Source: Gottschalkia acidurici 9a (GTDB lineage Bacteria > Bacillota > Clostridia > Tissierellales > Gottschalkiaceae). From it: a stretch of 64,000 nucleotides of DNA. Shown piece after piece: positions 32,682-41,606 of this stretch. Where the stretch lies: contig NC_018664.1 in assembly GCF_000299355.1 (NCBI RefSeq), positions 186,001 to 250,000 on the forward strand, given 5' to 3'. How positions within the stretch are numbered: position 1 is the stretch's first letter; each line of letters opens with the position of its first letter. The translations under genes were made by a program, and so were the position numbers. The notes below the pieces were generated by a model. The model was not told the DNA's origin and ran no database searches. It was given only the letters and a program-made list of their open reading frames with translations.

Positions 32682-33479
32682 ATGATGCGTGCACTATGGA
32701 CTTCTGCAACAGGAATGAAAGCCCAACAATTAAATGTAGATGTAATATCGAATAACCTTTCAAACGTAAATACAACAGGATATAAGGGTCAAAGAGCAGA
32801 GTTTAAGGATTTACTATATGTAAATATGCAAAAAAGCAATAGAAATGAAGGTGTAGGTAGACCAGTAAACTTACAAGTTGGACATGGAGTAGCTACAGTT
32901 GCTACAACTAGAGACTTCAAAAATGGAGGACTAATAGATACACAAAATAATCTGGATGTAGCTATTGAAGGTAGTGGATTCTTTTCAGTTCAAATGCCAA
33001 ATGAAAATATAAAGTATACTAGAGATGGTAGCTTTAAATTAAGTGTAGAAGATGGATCAAGATTTTTAGTTACGTCTGATGGATACTATGTATTAAGTGA
33101 AGATGATGATATAATAGAAATAGAAGAAGGACTTAAAGAGTTACAAATAGATGAACTAGGATACATAACAGCTGAAGATGAAGATGGAGAGATAGTAGAA
33201 ATAGGAAGACTAAAATTTGTGGACTTCATAAATCCATCAGGACTTTTAAGTGAAGGTAAAAATCTTTACTCGCAAACACAAGTTTCGGGAGAAGCTGTAG
33301 ACATACCATCAGAAGAAATGGAAAGTAAAATACTACAAGGATACTTAGAATCATCAAACGTTCAAGTAGTAGATGAGATGGTGAAGATGATAACGGCTCA
33401 AAGAGCATATGAAATAAATTCAAAAGCCATAACGACAGCAGATGATATGTTACAAATTGCAAATAACTTAAAAAGATAA
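32682..33479 (+). CDS. flhP: Flagellar basal-body rod protein, FlgG/FlhP type
   Basis: Distal rod subunit of 265 residues. N-terminus MRALWTSATGMKAQQLNVDVISNNLSNVNT contains the rod motif (core ISNNLSNVNTTGYK), middle NNLDVAIEGSGFFSV, and C-terminus SSNVQVVDEMVKMITAQRAYE. ATG behind AGGGAGG; 35 bases after flhO. Confidence 0.92.
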   Translation: MMRALWTSATGMKAQQLNVDVISNNLSNVNTTGYKGQRAEFKDLLYVNMQKSNRNEGVGRPVNLQVGHGVATVATTRDFKNGGLIDTQNNLDVAIEGSGFFSVQMPNENIKYTRDGSFKLSVEDGSRFLVTSDGYYVLSEDDDIIEIEEGLKELQIDELGYITAEDEDGEIVEIGRLKFVDFINPSGLLSEGKNLYSQTQVSGEAVDIPSEEMESKILQGYLESSNVQVVDEMVKMITAQRAYEINSKAITTADDMLQIANNLKR

Positions 33480-33494
33480 TTTGAGGTGATGTAG

Positions 33495-33854
33495 ATGGCT
33501 ATGATAGATGGAATCTCAAATGCACTTATACCTACTGATACTTATAAAGAGGATAATATAAAGAGGTTAAGTGAAAGTAGTGATATGTCAAAAGATGAAA
33601 AAGCCTTAATGAAATCATGCCAAGACTTTGAAGCTATATTTATTCATATGATGTTGAAAAGTGCACGATCTTCCTCAGCATCAGAAGATGGATTAATACC
33701 AAAAAGTCAGGGTACAAAGATATTTGAAGATATGTTTGACCAAGAGATAGCGGGCAATATAAGTACATCTAATGATGGTGGAATCGGAATTGCTAAGATG
33801 CTCTATGATCAGATGAAAATGAGCTTAAATCACAGTAGCATTAATAAGGATTAG
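33495..33854 (+). CDS. FlgJ-like rod-binding protein
   Basis: A 119-residue protein matching the N-terminal rod-binding domain of FlgJ ([46 protein letters not shown]), without the muramidase domain of the enterobacterial protein. It likely acts as a rod cap. ATG behind TTGAGGTG; follows flhP by 15 bases in the same operon. Confidence 0.88.
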   Translation: MAMIDGISNALIPTDTYKEDNIKRLSESSDMSKDEKALMKSCQDFEAIFIHMMLKSARSSSASEDGLIPKSQGTKIFEDMFDQEIAGNISTSNDGGIGIAKMLYDQMKMSLNHSSINKD

Positions 33855-33870
33855 AAAAGGAGGCGGAAGC

Positions 33871-34299
33871 TTGCTAGATAATATACAAATTCAAAAACTT
33901 ATACCACACAGATATCCGTTCCTATTAGTAGATAAGATATTAGAACTTGAAGAGGGAAAAAGAGCAGTAGGACTGAAAAATGTAACAGCAAATGAACCTT
34001 TCTTTCAAGGTCACTTCCCAGGAAATCCACTTATGCCAGGAGTACTTATAGTTGAGGCTATGGCGCAGGTAGGAACTGTTGTACTTATGTCTTTAGAAGA
34101 GTATAGAGGGAAGCTTGCAGTATTTGCAGGTATAGATAAAGTAAGATTTAAAAAACAGGTTAGACCAGGAGACACGCTTAAAATAGAAGTAGAGTTAACA
34201 TCTATGAGAAGAGGAATAGGAAAAGCAGATGCTATAGCTTATGTAGATGGTGAACTGGCTTGTAAAGGTGAGCTTATGTTTGCAATTACAGAGGTATAA
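33871..34299 (+). CDS. fabZ: 3-hydroxyacyl-ACP dehydratase
   Basis: Dehydrates 3-hydroxyacyl-ACP in fatty acid elongation. 142 residues, hot-dog fold, with catalytic His48 in [12 protein letters not shown] and Glu62 in VEAMAQ; N-terminal [11 protein letters not shown] is typical. TTG start behind GGAGGCGG. Placed at the end of the mbl-flhO-flhP group, as in Bacillus subtilis. A copy of its 3' end recurs 3 kb downstream. Confidence 0.95.
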   Translation: MLDNIQIQKLIPHRYPFLLVDKILELEEGKRAVGLKNVTANEPFFQGHFPGNPLMPGVLIVEAMAQVGTVVLMSLEEYRGKLAVFAGIDKVRFKKQVRPGDTLKIEVELTSMRRGIGKADAIAYVDGELACKGELMFAITEV

Positions 34300-34370
34300 G
34301 CAGATAACACAACATCTTTTAACACCCCCTTATAAGTACGATAATGTACTTATAAGGGGGTGTTTTATTA
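34270..34370 (+). repeat. fabZ tail plus terminator, direct repeat copy 1
   Basis: The last codons of fabZ (identical 22 bases at 34270-34291) and the hairpin at 34321-34367 recur in the same order and spacing at 37304-37325 and 37357-37396. The two copies flank the phoA-yibEF pair. Confidence 0.75.
34321..34370 (+). terminator. Terminator after fabZ
   Basis: Long stem AACACCCCCTTATAAGTAC with complement, loop GATAAT, then TTTTATTATA. Confidence 0.88.
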
Positions 34371-34533
34371 TAAAATGAAATACTCTAGCTGGTATTAGCT
34401 ATAAGAATATAAAAATCAGTATTTTATGGATTTTACATAAGTTTAACCATATGCTTACTTTAGTCTAACCTAGATTTAATACTATTGTTTTATGATTACT
34501 TTGAAACGAAAATAAATAATAGGAGGTTAAGCT

Positions 34534-36060
34534 ATGTTTAAGAAAATTTTATCAGCATCATTATGTACTATAATGTTACTAGCAATCATGGCAGGAGCTA
34601 TACAAACCCAAGAATCAGGCGTTGCTCCACAATCAATAAATGTTGTAAATGCAGCTAGTACAGGAAAAGCTCCTAAATACATATTTATGTTTATTGGAGA
34701 TGGCATGAGTCATGTTCAAGTAAATTCAGCACAGGTATATGAAGGAAATAATACTTATGGAGAGGTTAATACTAGAAATTTAAACTTTTCTAAATTCCCA
34801 GTAGCAGGATATGCTACAACTCACGATTCAACATCTTTTGCTCCAGACTCTGCTTCAACTGCTACTTCTCTTTCTTCTGGAATAAAAACACATAGTGGTG
34901 TTATAGGTCTTGGAGCAGATAAGACTACAAAACCTAAAGCTATAACAGAATTACTTAAGGAACAAAAGGATATGAAAGTAGGTATAGTATCAACAGTTAC
35001 AATAAACCATGCAACTCCAGCGGCATACTATTCTCATGTAGCTTCAAGAAGCAACTACTATGATATAGCGATGCAAATGGCAGACTCAGGTTTTGACTAC
35101 TTTGCAGGTGGTTCAATAAGTCAACCAACAGGTAAAGATAAAGACCAAAAAGATGCTTATGAAGTTCTAAAGGATAAAGGTTATAGTATTGTAGATACAA
35201 AAGAAGATATAATGGCACTTAATAATAAATCTGGAAAGACTTATGCCGTAAGTCCAGTACTTCAAGATAGTGGTGCTATGCCTTATGCAATAGACAATAA
35301 AAAAGGAGACTTAACTCTTGCTGATTTTGTAAAGAAAGGTATCGATGTGTTAGATAATGAAAAAGGATTCTTTTTAATGGCTGAATCAGGCAAGATTGAC
35401 TGGTCAGGTCATGCTAATGATGCAAAGAGTAATATTCATGATGTTCTTTCGCTTGAAAGTGCAGTTCAAGTAGCTCTTGATTTTGCAAAAAAATACCCAG
35501 AAGATACATTAATAGTTGTAACAGGAGATCACGAGACTGGCGGTATGACAATAGGCTATGCGTCAACTGGCTATGATACAGCGTTTAATATACTTGATCA
35601 TCAAAAGATGTCTTATGTAGCTTTTGATGAATTAATGGGAGGTTTAAAGAAAAAAACTCCTAATATGACGTTTGAACAAGTAATGCCAATTATTACAGAA
35701 AACTTTGGTCTAGTTTTGCCTAACTCTGGTGAAGCAAAAAGTGAAAAAAATTCAGCACTAGTTCTATCCGAATTAGAGCTAAAAAAATTAAAAGATGGAT
35801 TTGCTGAATCAATGAAGTCTGAAAGTGAGCGTATCAAAAGTGAAGAAACAGAACTTTTATATGGTGGATATGATCCGCTTTCAGTAACACTTACTCATAT
35901 ACTAAATAACAAAGCAGGTATTGGTTGGACATCATATTCTCATACAGGTACTCCAGTACCAGTATACGCATATGGGCAAGGAGCGGAAGTCTTCAGTGGA
36001 TCATACGATAATACAGATGTATTTCACAAGCTTATCCAGGTTACTAAGATTAAGAAATAA
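34534..36060 (+). CDS. phoA: Secreted alkaline phosphatase
   Basis: 508-residue exported phosphomonoesterase. A signal peptide (SASLCTIMLLAIMAGA region, cleavage probably near VVNAAS) precedes the catalytic domain. Metal and nucleophile motifs are in order: IFMFIGDGMSHVQ, DSASTATSLSSG with the Ser nucleophile, ESGKIDWSGHANDA, VVTGDHETGG and SHTGTPVPVYAYG. ATG behind AGGAGG. It and the next gene are bracketed by direct repeats of the fabZ tail, which suggests later arrival in this place. Confidence 0.92.
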   Translation: MFKKILSASLCTIMLLAIMAGAIQTQESGVAPQSINVVNAASTGKAPKYIFMFIGDGMSHVQVNSAQVYEGNNTYGEVNTRNLNFSKFPVAGYATTHDSTSFAPDSASTATSLSSGIKTHSGVIGLGADKTTKPKAITELLKEQKDMKVGIVSTVTINHATPAAYYSHVASRSNYYDIAMQMADSGFDYFAGGSISQPTGKDKDQKDAYEVLKDKGYSIVDTKEDIMALNNKSGKTYAVSPVLQDSGAMPYAIDNKKGDLTLADFVKKGIDVLDNEKGFFLMAESGKIDWSGHANDAKSNIHDVLSLESAVQVALDFAKKYPEDTLIVVTGDHETGGMTIGYASTGYDTAFNILDHQKMSYVAFDELMGGLKKKTPNMTFEQVMPIITENFGLVLPNSGEAKSEKNSALVLSELELKKLKDGFAESMKSESERIKSEETELLYGGYDPLSVTLTHILNNKAGIGWTSYSHTGTPVPVYAYGQGAEVFSGSYDNTDVFHKLIQVTKIKK

Positions 36061-36082
36061 TAGTTTTAAGTAAATATAATGA

Positions 36083-36117
36083 AATTAGGCTGGATAGATA
36101 TCCAGCCTAATTTTTTG
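36083..36117 (+). terminator. Terminator after phoA
   Basis: Stem AAATTAGGCTGGATA/TATCCAGCCTAATTT followed by T run. It lies directly before the ribosome site of the next gene, so read-through or a separate promoter is needed. Confidence 0.78.
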
Positions 36118-36131
36118 AAAGGAGTAATATT

Positions 36132-37292
36132 TTGATTAAGATACTTAAAAATGCAGATAGAAAAGAAGTAGCCTTTACTATTAGTTTCATTATCATACTA
36201 GCGATACTAAGTATTATACCAACTGGATTTGAAAAAGCAATTTATTTTAATTCTGAGGGTGTCCGTGCAAAAGTAATTTCTACAGATAATTCAGGAATAT
36301 ATAAGACAGGCATTATTAATCAAGGTAGTCAAATATGTCTGATTGAAATAGAGACAGGAACTCATAAAGGAGAACAAATTGAAGGAACTAATTTATTAAT
36401 AGGTAAATTAGAATTTGATAAGATTTTTCAAGTAGGAGATAAAGCTTGGGTTTTGTTAGAGTTTGATGAAGAAGATAATATTATACTTGGAAATATGATA
36501 GATCACTATCGTATAAATAAGGAAATAATTTTGATTGGTCTGTTTGCATTGACAATTATTATATTTTCAGGCTTTACGGGTGTTAGAACTCTACTTTCAT
36601 TTGCTTTTGCGTTGCTAAGTATATGGAAAATACTTATCCCATTAATGCTAAAGGGATTAAACCCCCTACTTATAGCATTAATTGTTGGAAATATATTAAC
36701 TATCGCTACACTTCTATTGGTAGCAGGATTTACAAAAAAGGCATATGCTGCAATACTAAGCTCTATAGTCTGTTCTTTGGTTACATGTATACTGGCCATA
36801 ACATTTGGCAATTTGTTCAAAATACATGGTGCAGTAATGCAGTGGTCAGAGTCATTGCTTTATGCTGGATTTATGAATCTTAATCTAACTGCTATATTTC
36901 AGTCTGGAATATATTTAGCGTCATCAGGTGCTATACTTGACTTGGCTATAGATATATCATCTGCATTAGAAGAAATTGTAAGAAACAATCCAAATGTATC
37001 TAAAAAAGATTTAGTGAAGTCTGGACTTAATATTGGTAAGTCAGTAGTTGGGAGTCAAACTACGACATTGCTTCTTGCTTACATGGGTAGTTACATAACA
37101 GTTATGATGGTATATATGGCTCAGGGAACTCCAATGATGAACATACTAAATTCCAAGACTATATCAGCAGAGATATTGCATACTTTTGTAGGTTGTATAG
37201 GGTTAGTACTGGTATCACCTCTTACATCTCTTATCTGTGGATTTATATATGACAAAGAAATATCATGGGAGAAATATAGTTCGTTAAACTAA
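36132..37292 (+). CDS. YibE/F-like integral membrane protein
   Basis: 386 residues. One N-terminal membrane segment (VAFTISFIIILAILSIIPTG), an extracellular beta-rich domain to about residue 120, then six to seven membrane helices with the family's conserved GFTGVRTLLSF, GLNPLLIALIVGN and DLAIDISSALEEI motifs. YibE/F proteins are of unknown function. TTG start behind AAAGGAG, only 15 bases after the phoA terminator. Inferred partner of phoA by adjacency only. Confidence 0.82.
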   Translation: MIKILKNADRKEVAFTISFIIILAILSIIPTGFEKAIYFNSEGVRAKVISTDNSGIYKTGIINQGSQICLIEIETGTHKGEQIEGTNLLIGKLEFDKIFQVGDKAWVLLEFDEEDNIILGNMIDHYRINKEIILIGLFALTIIIFSGFTGVRTLLSFAFALLSIWKILIPLMLKGLNPLLIALIVGNILTIATLLLVAGFTKKAYAAILSSIVCSLVTCILAITFGNLFKIHGAVMQWSESLLYAGFMNLNLTAIFQSGIYLASSGAILDLAIDISSALEEIVRNNPNVSKKDLVKSGLNIGKSVVGSQTTTLLLAYMGSYITVMMVYMAQGTPMMNILNSKTISAEILHTFVGCIGLVLVSPLTSLICGFIYDKEISWEKYSSLN

Positions 37293-37303
37293 CTTTAAAA
37301 GAT

Positions 37304-37396
37304 GAGCTTATGTTTGCAATTACAGGGATAGAATAGTATTCAAACTGTAATAAAAGAACCTTCTTATCTGTACTATAATGTACTTATAAGGAGGTT
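37304..37396 (+). repeat. fabZ tail plus terminator, direct repeat copy 2
   Basis: 37304-37325 is identical to the fabZ 3' end over 22 bases and is out of any gene. The degenerate terminator hairpin at 37357-37396 follows at the same distance as in copy 1, with the loop region and ATGTACTTATAAGG conserved. Confidence 0.75.
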
Positions 37397-37400
37397 GTTT
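37357..37400 (+). promoter_or_regulatory. Hairpin covering the ribosome site of the SLH gene
   Basis: Arms at 37357-37373 (AACCTTCTTATCTGTAC) and 37380-37396 pair over most of 17 bases; the right arm contains AAGGAGG, the ribosome site of the gene starting at 37402. The same hairpin followed by GTTTT resembles a terminator. The gene may be attenuated or translation-limited by it. Confidence 0.55.
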
Positions 37401-37401
37401 T

Positions 37402-38697
37402 ATGTATAAAAAAGTATCTACTTTATTTATAGCTTTAACTATAGTAATGAATAGTATCCTATTACCTATAGAGGTTATGGCTAAACAAGAATATAGAATA
37501 GAATTTTTTCATCAGTTAGCAGAGGGTATAAATAGTTTATACTATAAGGAAGTTATAGTAGGACTAGACGTTGCCCATCAAATATATGGTGAAAGTGAGC
37601 TTCTAGACAATATTTCAAAAGAGCTAGAGAGTAATATTGAAGTTAAAACATACTTAGAAAGTAAAGGTTTCACTCTAGATAAGATTGGTGAAATAATAGC
37701 ATTCATAGATGGTGAGATCCCTCAATTAAGTGATTTAGATAATGAGGAGAACTTAATAAATTCTATTATAAAAACTGTGTTAGTAGATAAAGAAGGATCT
37801 TTAGATTATTTAAAATATGATGATAAAATAGATACTTTAGCAAAAAATCTATATGATATAATGCCTGATGAATTTAAAAATACACTAGACAACCACTATG
37901 AAGATGAAGAGGAAAAAATAGACGTTCTAATAAAAATAATAGTTGAAACTATACATAGTGGATATGGAGTAGGATTCTATGACATATATAGTAGAGAATT
38001 TAAGGAATTGAAATTACAAATTAAAGATGAACTTATACAAAATATTAATAAAAGTACAAAATTAGAGTTAAGTAATAAAGATAAAGAAGGAGTAAATTTA
38101 ATATTAAAGGGACTTGAGAACACAATAAGATATAAAGGTTTAGAAAGAGTCTATAGCGATATATGTGGAGTAATAGGACTTATAGATATAAAGCCAATAG
38201 TACTACAGCAAGAAGATAGTGCTGTAAAGGGTGCTAATAGTGAATTAAATCAAGAAATAAGTAGGGCTGAATTGCTTGAAGAGATATTTAAAAATAGTAG
38301 TATAGAATTTACAAAATATCAGGATGAGTTTATAGATGTAGGTGAAGAAGATGAATACGCGGACTATATATCTACGGCTAAGAAGCTAGGGCTTGTAAAT
38401 GGATATGGTGATAATACATTTAGACCTGAATCTAAAGTATCAAGAAGTGAAATGGCAGTTGTTCTAAGTAATGTTACTAAGTATAAAGATAGTATTATAA
38501 ATATGAGCGAACAAGATATAGAAAAGACACTAGAGGTATTTAAGGATAAGGAAGATATAGAAGACTGGGCTAAGCCACATGTAGCAAGACTTATAAAACT
38601 TGATATATTAGAAGGTAAGTCTGAAAACGAGTTTGATCCTAAGGGAAAAGTGACTAAAGGGGAAGCAAAAGCTGCAATATATAGACTATTTAATTAA
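37402..38697 (+). CDS. Secreted protein with two C-terminal SLH domains
   Basis: 431 residues. A signal peptide (KKVSTLFIALTIVMNSILLP) is followed by a mostly helical acidic region of unknown role (to about 290) and two S-layer-homology domains: FIDVGEEDEYADYISTAKKL to NTFRPESKVSRSEMAVV, and FKDKEDIEDWAKPHVARLI to FDPKGKVTKGEAKAAIYRL. SLH domains bind pyruvylated secondary wall polymers, so it is anchored on the cell surface. Only two domains are present, fewer than the usual three. ATG is eight bases after AAGGAGG, which lies within a hairpin. Confidence 0.85.
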   Translation: MYKKVSTLFIALTIVMNSILLPIEVMAKQEYRIEFFHQLAEGINSLYYKEVIVGLDVAHQIYGESELLDNISKELESNIEVKTYLESKGFTLDKIGEIIAFIDGEIPQLSDLDNEENLINSIIKTVLVDKEGSLDYLKYDDKIDTLAKNLYDIMPDEFKNTLDNHYEDEEEKIDVLIKIIVETIHSGYGVGFYDIYSREFKELKLQIKDELIQNINKSTKLELSNKDKEGVNLILKGLENTIRYKGLERVYSDICGVIGLIDIKPIVLQQEDSAVKGANSELNQEISRAELLEEIFKNSSIEFTKYQDEFIDVGEEDEYADYISTAKKLGLVNGYGDNTFRPESKVSRSEMAVVLSNVTKYKDSIINMSEQDIEKTLEVFKDKEDIEDWAKPHVARLIKLDILEGKSENEFDPKGKVTKGEAKAAIYRLFN

Positions 38698-38757
38698 TAC
38701 TCTGACGTATGCTATAATATATATTAAATAATTGTTAAAACTGTAAGGGGGATATGA

Positions 38758-39609
38758 ATGAATCCGCAGCTAGGTATATGCATACATGGAGTTGGAGTAG
38801 AGTACATTCAAAAACATGAATATAAGAGAATACAACTTTGTCATAAGTTTTCAGGAGCAGGTGATATAACTTCACTACTTAGAATGAATAAAAATCATCC
38901 TATAAGAGTGAGTTATCATGCACCTGTTTTTCATCAAGTAGACCCTACGCTTACGTACTACTTAAATAGCAACTTCAGACTAAGAGAAGCTACATTTGAA
39001 ATATTAGAAATAAATTTAAAGATGGCTCAATCTTTACCTACAGACTATGTAATAATACATTTCACTTCTAATAGCATGAATGAAAATATAACTGATCATG
39101 AACTTAGACATTTTGCTAACAAAAGTGCAGAAAGAATAGATATGTTAAGTAGACAATATGAATTGCCTATTTATTTAGAATATACAAGTTATAATAATAG
39201 ATTCGATAAACCAGAAGACTTTGTAGAAGTGGTTAAAGATTACGATAATTTAGGAATATGTTTAGACATAGGACATTTATACATGGTATGTCAGACTTAT
39301 GGTCTAGACTATTTTACGGAGCTAGAAAAACTATTACCATATACGAAGGTTATGTATTTGTGGAATGTAACTTCTAAAGAATGTATGCAAGAATACGGAT
39401 ATATACCTGTTCATCCAAGTCAAAAGAGCGAAGACGGATGGATAGATATTGAAGAAACTTTAAATTTGGCATTAAATTATAATAAGGACATATATATAAT
39501 ATTTGAGCCTAACTTTGAATATAAAGGTGAAAAATATTTTGAAGAGGGTATAAATTGGGTAAATGAAATAATAGGTAAGAGTAAGTTATGCAAGGGGGAA
39601 GCTTTATGA
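38758..39609 (+). CDS. TIM-barrel sugar phosphate isomerase/epimerase-like protein
   Basis: 283 residues resembling the xylose isomerase/AP endonuclease IV superfamily: YHAPVFHQV, DYVIIHFTS, IYLEYTS, LGICLDIGHLYM and IIFEPNFE carry the His, Asp and Glu residues where these enzymes bind divalent metal. The substrate cannot be told. ATG behind GTAAGGGGG. The stop overlaps the start of the next gene (ATGA), a phosphohexomutase, suggesting a shared sugar-phosphate pathway. Confidence 0.72.
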   Translation: MNPQLGICIHGVGVEYIQKHEYKRIQLCHKFSGAGDITSLLRMNKNHPIRVSYHAPVFHQVDPTLTYYLNSNFRLREATFEILEINLKMAQSLPTDYVIIHFTSNSMNENITDHELRHFANKSAERIDMLSRQYELPIYLEYTSYNNRFDKPEDFVEVVKDYDNLGICLDIGHLYMVCQTYGLDYFTELEKLLPYTKVMYLWNVTSKECMQEYGYIPVHPSQKSEDGWIDIEETLNLALNYNKDIYIIFEPNFEYKGEKYFEEGINWVNEIIGKSKLCKGEAL

Positions 39610-41327
39610 GTTTTTTAGAGAAGTACAATCAATGGATTAAAGATGAAAGTATTGACGAGGAAACTAGAAAAGAGTTAGAAACTATTAAAAATGATCAGGC
39701 GGAAATAGAAGATAGATTTTATAAAGATTTAGAATTTGGAACTGGAGGATTAAGGGGAATTGTAGGAGCAGGAACTAATAGAATGAATAGGTATACAGTG
39801 GCAAGAGCGACACAAGGACTTGCAGATTACTTAAAAGAAAATTCTAAAGGGAAGCCACTTAGTGCAGTTATAGCTTACGACTGTAGAAATAAGTCAGATG
39901 AATTTGCTAAGATATCTGCATTGGTTCTAGGTGGAAACAATATAAAAACTTATTTATTTGAAAGTTTAAGACCTACTCCTGAACTTTCTTTTGCTATAAG
40001 ACACTTAAAAGCTGATACAGGCATAGTAATAACTGCAAGCCATAATCCACCTAAATATAATGGATATAAAGCATATGGTAGCGATGGTGCACAACTACCA
40101 CCTAAAGAAGCAGACATAGTAGTAGAAAAGGCGAAGCAAGTTGGAAGTATTGAAAATGTAAAAATGATAGATGAACAAGAAGCCAGAATAAAAAATCTTT
40201 TAAGTATAATAGGAAGTGAAATAGACGATGTATATATTGATAAAGTTAAAAAACAGAGTCTAAGAGAAGATATAGATAAAGATATAAATATAGTATATAC
40301 ACCTTTACATGGTGCAGGTAATGTACCTGTGAGAAGGGTATTAAGAGAAGTAGGATTTAAGAACGTACATGTAGTAGAAGAACAATCAAAACCAGATCCT
40401 GACTTTTCAACAGTTTCATATCCTAACCCAGAAGATCCAAAGTCTTTTGAATTGTCTATAGAACTTGGAAAAAAAGTAGATGCAGATATTCTAGTAGCAA
40501 CAGATCCGGATAGTGATAGAATAGGTATTGTAAGTAAAAATAACGATGGTGATTATACCCTTATAAGTGGAAATGACACAGGTGCACTACTACTGGATTA
40601 TGTACTAAGTGGGAAAAAAGAAAAAGGTATATTGTCTAAGAATGGAATAGTAGTAAAAACTATAGTTACTAGTGAAATAGGAAGGAAAGTAGCTGAATAC
40701 TATGAACTAGAGACTATAGATACCCTTACAGGATTTAAATTCATAGCAGGAAAGATAAGGGACTTTGAGAGAGAAGGTAACTTTACTTATGAATTTGGAT
40801 ATGAAGAAAGCTTCGGATATCTACCATGGACAGAAGCTAGAGATAAAGATGGTGTGCTTTCAACTATGTTGGCATGTGAAATGGCTGCATACCATAAAAA
40901 ACAAGGAAAGACTTTATTAGAGGCACTCGAGGAGATATATAAGAAGGTAGGATATTTTACAGATGATTCATATTCAATAGTATTAGAAGGAGTAGAAGGT
41001 AAAGCTAAAATAGAAAAGATCATGGATTCATTTAGGAATGAATATAGTAAGAAGATAAAAGATTCCAACCTTTTACAAGTAAGTGACTATAAAGAGGGAA
41101 CAGTTACAACCCTTGCTACAGGAAAAATAGAAGATACTAATTTGCATAGAGAGAACGTAATGAAGTATGTATTTGATAATGAGTCATGGTATGCGCTAAG
41201 ACCTTCAGGGACAGAACCAAAACTAAAGGTATATATATCAGCTATGGGAACAAGTATGGAAGAGTCAAAATTAAAGGTAGAAGCTATAAGAGAAGTAATA
41301 AATAACAAGATGGAAAACTTAATATAA
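39606..41327 (+). CDS. pgcA: Phosphoglucomutase/phosphomannomutase
   Basis: About 573 residues, alpha-D-phosphohexomutase family of the PgcA type, which interconverts glucose 6-phosphate and glucose 1-phosphate. Phosphoserine loop TASHNPPKYNGYK, metal loop ATDPDSDRIGI, sugar loop GYEESFGYL and phosphate loop RPSGTEPKLKVY are intact. ATG at 39606 behind AAGGGGGAAGC; the frame is open further up but overlaps the previous gene deeply. Supplies glucose 1-phosphate for UDP-glucose and wall polymers. Confidence 0.93.
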   Translation: MSFLEKYNQWIKDESIDEETRKELETIKNDQAEIEDRFYKDLEFGTGGLRGIVGAGTNRMNRYTVARATQGLADYLKENSKGKPLSAVIAYDCRNKSDEFAKISALVLGGNNIKTYLFESLRPTPELSFAIRHLKADTGIVITASHNPPKYNGYKAYGSDGAQLPPKEADIVVEKAKQVGSIENVKMIDEQEARIKNLLSIIGSEIDDVYIDKVKKQSLREDIDKDINIVYTPLHGAGNVPVRRVLREVGFKNVHVVEEQSKPDPDFSTVSYPNPEDPKSFELSIELGKKVDADILVATDPDSDRIGIVSKNNDGDYTLISGNDTGALLLDYVLSGKKEKGILSKNGIVVKTIVTSEIGRKVAEYYELETIDTLTGFKFIAGKIRDFEREGNFTYEFGYEESFGYLPWTEARDKDGVLSTMLACEMAAYHKKQGKTLLEALEEIYKKVGYFTDDSYSIVLEGVEGKAKIEKIMDSFRNEYSKKIKDSNLLQVSDYKEGTVTTLATGKIEDTNLHRENVMKYVFDNESWYALRPSGTEPKLKVYISAMGTSMEESKLKVEAIREVINNKMENLI

Positions 41328-41359
41328 ATGGCTTTATATAATAAAGTTTCATAAAATGT

Positions 41360-41407
41360 AAAAATGCTAGATTTCAAGTTATATTGGAGTTTAGCATTTT
41401 ATTTTTT
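41360..41407 (+). terminator. Terminator after pgcA
   Basis: Stem AAAATGCTA/TAGCATTTT with a loop of about 20 bases and TATTTTTT. Confidence 0.65.
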
Positions 41408-41453
41408 GAGCACAATAAGGATATAAAGAAATGAAATATGAAAGGGGATAAAA

Positions 41454-41606
41454 ATGGACACAAGTAAAGTTTATTATTCAATTATAGCCATTATATTAAC
41501 AATTATTACTATGATGTTTATATCTACATTAAAGATAGAAGTAGATTATTCAGAGGGGGATATCCCCCTCGTATCTACTTCTTATTTTATAGGTAGTATT
41601 TCATAA
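41454..41606 (+). CDS. Possible 50-residue single-span membrane protein
   Basis: ATG follows AAAGGGG. The product has one hydrophobic helix (YYSIIAIILTIITMMFI) after a short N-terminus, and a short polar tail. The coding end runs through the terminator hairpin shared with the converging minus-strand gene and overlaps that gene's 3' end by 25 bases, so the C-terminus is suspect. Unknown family; could be chance. Confidence 0.35.
   Translation: MDTSKVYYSIIAIILTIITMMFISTLKIEVDYSEGDIPLVSTSYFIGSIS
41533..41588. terminator. Bidirectional terminator between converging genes
   Basis: Arms AGATAGAAGTAGA and TCTACTTCT enclose an inner perfect GAGGGGGATATCCCCCTC. It lies at the end of the minus-strand glycosidase gene, with A/T-rich flanks on both sides. 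Confidence 0.65.
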
